From Mycobacterium sp. (GTDB taxonomy: Bacteria; Actinomycetota; Actinomycetes; Mycobacteriales; Mycobacteriaceae), in assembly GCA_018882545.1 (NCBI GenBank), contig VERS01000011.1, positions 1-12,888 on the forward strand: a stretch of DNA of 12,888 bases. Direction: 5' to 3'. Below are positions 9,349 through 12,888 of the stretch, in pieces (the stretch's first letter is position 1; every line of letters begins with the position of its first letter). Made by a program: the position numbers and the translations under genes. The notes under the pieces were generated by a model. That model was not told the DNA's origin, searched no databases, and worked only from the letters and a program-made list of their open reading frames with translations.

Positions 9349-9369
9349 TGGGGCCACTGGCTGGCCCTA
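9349..9369 (+). terminator. Hairpin after the DUF732 gene
   Basis: GGGCCA (9351-9356) and TGGCCC (9362-9367) pair perfectly around a five-base loop, and the stem extends to eight pairs with one G-T. It begins seven bases after the DUF732 stop. There is no T-run, so it is best read as a GC-rich mycobacterial-type terminator. Confidence 0.5.
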
Positions 9370-9378
9370 CCCGAAGTC

Positions 9379-9459
9379 CCTTACCCGAACGCCTCGGCTT
9401 CTTGCTGTTTCTCCTCGGTGTTCGGGTGCGGCGCTGGCGCGCCTTACCCGAACGCCTCG
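9379..9459 (-). repeat. 18-bp direct repeat copying the kgd terminus
   Basis: CCTTACCCGAACGCCTCG occurs at 9379-9396 and again at 9442-9459. The second copy is the real end of kgd (reverse strand, EAFG-stop). The first lies 63 bases (21 codons) further along in the same frame and also reads EAFG-stop. A shorter partial copy, CCTACCCGAA, is at 9366-9375 in another frame. Confidence 0.85.
9417..9456. terminator. Long GC-rich hairpin across the kgd stop codon
   Basis: GGTGTTCGGGT (9417-9427) pairs with ACCCGAACGCC (9446-9456) in eleven pairs, one of them G-T. Inside, GGCGC (9430-9434) pairs with GCGCC (9439-9443) around a four-base loop, with only a small internal loop between the stems. The kgd stop (9446-9444) lies within it. 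It separates two convergent genes and is a likely terminator for kgd or for both directions, although no T-run follows. Confidence 0.55.
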
Positions 9460-12400
9460 TCGATGATCTCCTGCTGCTCGACGGCGTGCACCTTCGATGA
9501 CCCCGACGACGGCGCCGACATCGCCCGTCGGGAGATCCGCCTGATTCCGGTCAGCTTTTCCGGCAGCAGTTCGGGCATCATGAGTCCGAAGGTCGGCCAG
9601 GCACCCTGGTTGGCGGGCTCCTCCTGCACCCAGCAGAACTCCCGCGCGTTGGGGTAGCTGTCGAGGGTGGCGGAGAGCCGACTCTTGGGCAGCGGGGCCA
9701 GCTGCTCGACCCGCACAATCCCGACGTCGTCGCGGTTGTCCTTGGCTTTGCGGGCCTCCAACTCGTAGTACACCTTGCCGCTGGTCAGCAGCACCCTGGT
9801 GACCTTGTTGCGGTCGCCGTCACCGTCGGTGTAGGTCGGCTCCTCCAGGATCGAGCAGAACTTCCGTTCGGTGAAATCGCGCAGATCGCTGACCGCGGCC
9901 TTGTTGCGCAGCATCGACTTGGGCGTGAACACGATCAGCGGACGGTGCACACCGTCCAGGCCGTGCCGGCGCAGCAGGTGGAAGTAGTTCGCCGGGGTCG
10001 ACGGCATGGCGATGGTCATCGAGCCCTCCGCCCACAACTGCAGGAACCGCTCGATGCGCCCGGAGGTGTGGTCGGGACCCTGGCCCTCGTGGCCGTGCGG
10101 CAGCAGCAGCACCACATCCGAGAGTTGACCCCACTTGGCCTCACCGGAGCTGACGAACTCGTCGATGATCGACTGTGCGCCGTTGACGAAGTCGCCGAAC
10201 TGCGCCTCCCACAACACAATCGCCGCCGGATTCCCCACCGAATAGCCGTACTCGAAACCCACCGCCGCGTACTCCGACAGCGGCGAGTCATAGACCAGGA
10301 ACCGGCCGCCGGTGGGGGTGCCGTCCGGGTTGACGGTCAGCAGATCCAGCGGGGTGAACTCCGCGCCGGTGTGCGGGTCGATGATCACCGCGTGCCGCTG
10401 GGTGAAGGTGCCGCGGCGGGTGTCCTGGCCGGAGAACCGGATGAGTTTGCCCTCGGCCAGGAACGAACCCAGCGCCATCAGCTCGGCGAACGCCCAGTCC
10501 ACCTTGCCCTCGTAGGCCATCTCCCGGCGCTTCTCCAGCACCGGCTTGACTCGCGGGTGCGGGGTGAACTCGGCCGGGAAGGACAGGTGCGCGTCGCCGA
10601 TGCGGGCCAGCAGCGCCTTGTCCACCGCGGTGTTCATCCCGCGGGGGATCATCTGCGCGGTCTCCACCGACTCGCTGGGCTCGGCGGCGTGCTTCTCCAG
10701 CTCCCGGACTTCGTTGAACACCTGCTCGAGTTGCCCCTGGTAGTCGCGCAGCGCATCCTCGGCTTCCTTCAGCGAGATATCGCCGCGGCCGATGAGTGCC
10801 TCGGTGTAGCTCTTGCGCACCCCCCGCTTGGTGTCGATCACGTCGTACATCGCCGGGTTCGTCATCGACGGGTCGTCGCCCTCGTTGTGTCCGCGGCGGC
10901 GGTAGCACAGCATGTCGATGACGACGTCCTTGCTGAACTTCTCCCGGAAGTCCACCGCCAGGCGCGCCACCAGCACGCAGGCTTCCGGATCGTCGCCGTT
11001 GACGTGGAAGATGGGCGCCCCGACCATCTTGGCGACGTCGGTGCAGTACTCAGTGGAGCGCGAGTTCTCCGGCGCGGTGGTGAAGCCGATCTGGTTGTTG
11101 ACGACGATGTGGATGGTGCCGCCGGTGCGGTATCCCTTGAGCAGCGCCAGATTCAGCGTCTCGGCCACCACACCCTGACCGGCGAAGGCGGCGTCGCCGT
11201 GCAGCATCAACGGCATCACGGTGAAGTTGCGGGGTTGCCCGTCCGGGCCGACGCCTTCGATGAGGTCCTGTTTGGCGCGCACCAGACCCTCCAGGACCGG
11301 GTCGACCGCCTCCAAATGCGATGGGTTGGCCACCAGCGACACCTCGATGTCGTTGTCGCCGAACATCTGGATGTAGGTGCCGGTCGCGCCGAGGTGGTAC
11401 TTGACGTCTCCGGAACCGTGCGCCTCGGACGGGTCCAGGTTCCCCTCGAACTCCCGGAAGATCTGCGAATAGGGCTTGCCGACGATGTTGGCCAGCACGT
11501 TGAGCCGTCCGCGGTGCGGCATCCCGATGACCACCTCGTCGAGACCGTGCTCGGCGGACTGGTCGATGACCGCGTCCATCATCGGGATCACCGACTCCGC
11601 GCCCTCCAGCGAGAAGCGCTTCTGCCCAACGTATTTGGTCTGCAGAAATGTCTCGAACGCCTCGGCGGCGTTGAGCTTGCTCAGGATGTACTTCTGCTGG
11701 GCGACCGTCGGCTTGTCGTGGCGGACCTCGATGCGCTCCTGCAGCCACTTCTGCTGCTCGGGTTCGAGGATATGGGCGTACTCCACGCCGATGTGCCGGC
11801 AGTAGGCGTCGCGCAGCACCGACAGCACCTCGCGCAGCTTCTTGTGCTGCGCACCGGCGAACCCGTCGACCTTGAACTCCCGGTCAAGATCCCACAGGGT
11901 CAGCCCGTGGGTCAGCACGTCGAGGTCTGGGTGCATCCGGAACCGGTTCTTGTCCAGCCGCAACGGGTCGATGTCGGCCATCAGGTGGCCGCGGTTGCGG
12001 TAGGCCGCGATCAGTTCGATGACCCGGGCGTTCTTGTCGACGATCGAGTCCGGGTTGTCGGTGCGCCACCGCACCGGCTCGTAGGGGATTTCCAGGTCGA
12101 AGAAGATCTCATCCCAGAAGTCGTCGGAGAGCAGCAGGTGGTGGACGGTGCGCAGGAAATCGCCGGACTCCGCACCCTGGATGATGCGGTGGTCGTAGGT
12201 CGAGGTCAGGGTGATCAGCTTGCCCACGCCCAACTCGGCGATGCGCTCCTCGCTGGCGCCCTGGAACTCGGCCGGGTATTCCATCGCGCCCACGCCGATG
12301 ATCGCGCCCTGGCCGCCCATCAGCCGCGGCACCGAGTGAACGGTGCCCAGGGTGCCCGGGTTGGTCAGCGAGATGGTGACCCCGGCGAAGTCCTCGGCGG

Positions 12401-12888
12401 TGAGCTTGCCCTCGCGGGCGCGGCGCACGATATCCTCGTATGAGGCCACGAAGTCGGCGAAACCCTTTGTCTCACAGCCTTTGATCGCCGCCACCACCAG
12501 TGCCCGCTTGCCGTCCTTGCTCTGCAGGTCGATGGCCAGGCCCAAGTTGGTGTGCGCTGGTGTGACGCTGTTGGGCTTGCCGTCGATCTCGGCGAAGTGG
12601 CGGTTCATGTTGGGGAACTTCTTGACCGCCTGGATGATCGCGTAGCCCAGCAGGTGGGTGAAGCTGATCTTGCCGCCGCGGGTGCGCTTGAGGTGGTTAT
12701 TGATGACGATGCGGTTGTCGATCATCAGGGTCGCCGGGATGGCCCGCACGCTGGTGGCGGTGGGTATCTCCAGCGAGGCGTTCATGTTCTTCACCACAGT
12801 CGCGGCGGCGCCGCGCAGCACCTGAGCGTCGTCGCCGGCGGGCGGTGCCGCCGGGACGGCTGCGAGCGGCGTCGATGCCGACCCGGCC
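9444..12888 (-). CDS. kgd: Multifunctional 2-oxoglutarate decarboxylase/dehydrogenase Kgd (5' end outside window)
   Basis: The last 1147 residues of Kgd, of about 1230 in M. tuberculosis. The protein combines an E2-type succinyltransferase domain with a thiamine-diphosphate E1 domain; it decarboxylates 2-oxoglutarate and serves as E1o of the 2-oxoglutarate dehydrogenase complex. In order in the visible part: an Ala/Pro-rich linker (1-22), the acyltransferase domain (about 25-260) with the active-site motif DHRIIQG at 232-238, then the E1 domain to the end. The E1 domain shows [13 protein letters not shown] near 456-468, the thiamine-binding [10 protein letters not shown] at 563-572 and the NN pair at 597-598. 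The C-terminus is [12 protein letters not shown]. The frame is open to the right edge, so the GTG at 12821 is not a real start. In mycobacteria the FHA protein GarA inhibits this enzyme. Confidence 0.97.
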   Translation of the reverse strand, partial: AGSASTPLAAVPAAPPAGDDAQVLRGAAATVVKNMNASLEIPTATSVRAIPATLMIDNRIVINNHLKRTRGGKISFTHLLGYAIIQAVKKFPNMNRHFAEIDGKPNSVTPAHTNLGLAIDLQSKDGKRALVVAAIKGCETKGFADFVASYEDIVRRAREGKLTAEDFAGVTISLTNPGTLGTVHSVPRLMGGQGAIIGVGAMEYPAEFQGASEERIAELGVGKLITLTSTYDHRIIQGAESGDFLRTVHHLLLSDDFWDEIFFDLEIPYEPVRWRTDNPDSIVDKNARVIELIAAYRNRGHLMADIDPLRLDKNRFRMHPDLDVLTHGLTLWDLDREFKVDGFAGAQHKKLREVLSVLRDAYCRHIGVEYAHILEPEQQKWLQERIEVRHDKPTVAQQKYILSKLNAAEAFETFLQTKYVGQKRFSLEGAESVIPMMDAVIDQSAEHGLDEVVIGMPHRGRLNVLANIVGKPYSQIFREFEGNLDPSEAHGSGDVKYHLGATGTYIQMFGDNDIEVSLVANPSHLEAVDPVLEGLVRAKQDLIEGVGPDGQPRNFTVMPLMLHGDAAFAGQGVVAETLNLALLKGYRTGGTIHIVVNNQIGFTTAPENSRSTEYCTDVAKMVGAPIFHVNGDDPEACVLVARLAVDFREKFSKDVVIDMLCYRRRGHNEGDDPSMTNPAMYDVIDTKRGVRKSYTEALIGRGDISLKEAEDALRDYQGQLEQVFNEVRELEKHAAEPSESVETAQMIPRGMNTAVDKALLARIGDAHLSFPAEFTPHPRVKPVLEKRREMAYEGKVDWAFAELMALGSFLAEGKLIRFSGQDTRRGTFTQRHAVIIDPHTGAEFTPLDLLTVNPDGTPTGGRFLVYDSPLSEYAAVGFEYGYSVGNPAAIVLWEAQFGDFVNGAQSIIDEFVSSGEAKWGQLSDVVLLLPHGHEGQGPDHTSGRIERFLQLWAEGSMTIAMPSTPANYFHLLRRHGLDGVHRPLIVFTPKSMLRNKAAVSDLRDFTERKFCSILEEPTYTDGDGDRNKVTRVLLTSGKVYYELEARKAKDNRDDVGIVRVEQLAPLPKSRLSATLDSYPNAREFCWVQEEPANQGAWPTFGLMMPELLPEKLTGIRRISRRAMSAPSSGSSKVHAVEQQEIIDEAFG

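Noticed and set aside
9945..12443. An 832-residue plus-strand open frame antisense to kgd
   Set aside because: Its composition is dominated by Val, His, Arg, Gly and Asp with no recognisable domain, as expected of the complement of a high-GC gene. Kgd on the other strand has complete motifs throughout.

Overview
The window is GC-rich, densely packed chromosomal DNA from an actinomycete, almost certainly a mycobacterium. It carries the LpqY-SugABC trehalose importer, corA, mdh, lpqZ, a short-chain dehydrogenase and kgd in the order I know from the Mycobacterium tuberculosis Rv1235-Rv1248c segment. It lacks the toxin-antitoxin and PE_PGRS genes found there and has a small malic enzyme, a SUFU-family gene and a DUF732 gene instead. 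This points to an environmental, Mycolicibacterium-like species (inference). Nothing looks like a phage, insertion sequence, CRISPR array, rRNA or tRNA.

Layout. Positions 1-3767 (+) hold one tightly coupled operon: lpqY (3' end only), sugA, sugB, sugC and a SUFU-domain gene. Most junctions are 4-base stop/start overlaps. Positions 3774-4865 (-) encode the CorA divalent-cation channel. A 147-bp divergent spacer with an unusual run of alternating palindromic half-sites separates corA from the operon mdh - small malic enzyme - lpqZ (5013-8030, +). lpqZ converges on a short-chain dehydrogenase (8038-8868, -). That gene is divergent from a small secreted DUF732 protein (8968-9342, +), with a dyad between them. 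The right third is kgd (9444 to beyond 12888, -), the multifunctional 2-oxoglutarate decarboxylase/dehydrogenase; its N-terminus lies outside the window.

How the genes work together. The left operon recovers trehalose. mdh and the malic enzyme sit together at the malate branch point: malate to oxaloacetate, or malate to pyruvate plus CO2. Kgd handles 2-oxoglutarate in the same cycle. The region therefore joins sugar recovery to central carbon flux. lpqZ encodes an osmoprotectant-type binding protein without a transporter of its own here.

There is no gene-free stretch longer than 300 bases; the largest gap is 147 bp. I see no wholly new multi-gene system. The most unusual items are the SUFU gene coupled to the trehalose importer, the mdh/malic enzyme/lpqZ operon, the palindromic array before mdh, and an in-frame 18-bp repeat that recreates the end of kgd 21 codons after its stop.
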